Below, piece by piece: positions 63,820 through 64,000 of a DNA stretch of 64,000 bases. Each line of letters opens with the position of its first letter. Position 1 is the stretch's first letter. The DNA lies in NCBI RefSeq assembly GCF_021389935.1, contig NZ_CP089979.1, forward strand, positions 3,391,001 to 3,455,000. The letters run 5' to 3'. A program made the translations under genes and the position numbers. Source of the DNA: Fulvivirga ligni. GTDB taxonomy: Bacteria > Bacteroidota > Bacteroidia > Cytophagales > Cyclobacteriaceae. The notes beneath the pieces were generated by a model that saw only the letters and a list, made by a program, of their open reading frames with translations, made no database searches and was not told where the DNA came from.

Positions 63820-63823
63820 GATC

Positions 63824-64000
63824 ATGTTTAAGCATTATTTCGAACAAGTACATAACGTAGAGGTCTGGCCGATTATATCATTGGCCATCTTCTTCATCTT
63901 TTTTCTCTGTCTTATCCTTTGGGTAATACAGGCAGATAAAGGCTACATCTCCAAAATGAAGCAATTACCAGTTGATGACGCCACATTGTCCACCTCAAAC
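63824..64000 (+). CDS. CcoQ-like cbb3 oxidase component, cut at window edge
   Basis: At least 59 residues, open to the right edge. One transmembrane helix (VWPIISLAIFFIFFLCLILW) and the following WVIQADKGYISKMKQLPVDD resemble CcoQ/FixQ proteins, which stabilise the cbb3 complex. ATG at 63824, 4 nt after the ccoNO stop. ccoP would be expected next, outside this window. Confidence 0.85.
   Translation, partial: MFKHYFEQVHNVEVWPIISLAIFFIFFLCLILWVIQADKGYISKMKQLPVDDATLSTSN

Overview
The window comes from a Bacteroidota chromosome, most likely of the order Cytophagales. The evidence is a short primary sigma factor, promoters with a TAnnTTTG -7 element about 20 nt downstream of TTTG, almost no Shine-Dalgarno sequences, type IX secretion (T9SS) sorting domains of both types, a PorP/SprF-family protein, DUF5686 and TonB-receptor proteins with carboxypeptidase-like N-termini, and a fused CcoN-CcoO oxidase subunit. 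The genus is not determinable by reading; a Fulvivirga-like organism is only a guess.

Layout. 0-4.5 kb: a 5'-cut chemotaxis methylesterase (cheB), a degenerate receiver-like fragment, a TonB-dependent receptor and two small genes. 4.8-7.45 kb: a short AT-rich island with a frameshifted RteC-like gene, a ribbon-helix-helix protein and a tyrosine recombinase abutting the 3' end of a tRNA-Met(CAT). 7.6-32.9 kb: a housekeeping block: START-like protein and LptF/G permease, rpsO-pnp, rpoD, trxB, 3-hydroxyacyl-CoA dehydrogenase, mscL, a CvfB-like RNA-binding protein, parE-satD-parC, a SanA-like protein, a DUF5686 outer-membrane protein, a TPR lipoprotein and thrS-infC-rpmI-rplT. infC uses an ATT start behind a strong Shine-Dalgarno sequence.

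32.9-43.6 kb (minus strand): the most unusual locus, a tight six-gene run with gaps of 4-39 nt. It encodes two phage-tail-collar/MdpB-like proteins, a periplasmic-binding-protein-like protein without a signal peptide, a formyltransferase-like enzyme, a 1,915-residue T9SS type-B adhesin with nine homologous ~100-residue repeats, and a PorP/SprF protein fused to an OmpA domain. The last two are expected to act together in export and anchoring. A divergent tectonin-like propeller gene lies beside it.

45-64 kb: microaerobic respiration functions (universal stress protein, copper ATPase ccoI, ccoS, hemN, a second universal stress protein, ccoNO and a cut ccoQ). Four separate transcription units in this group carry the same FNR/CRP-like inverted repeat, CTGA(T/C)-N4-(A/G)TCA(G/A/T), 78-113 bp before the start codon, which suggests one oxygen-responsive regulon. 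Between them lie a T9SS subtilisin bracketed by two copies of an intergenic repeat, a rhodanese, a PD40 protein, an AraC regulator, an ankyrin protein, small hypothetical genes, a degenerate AATAACC tandem repeat and a calcineurin-like phosphoesterase whose last codons lie in that repeat.
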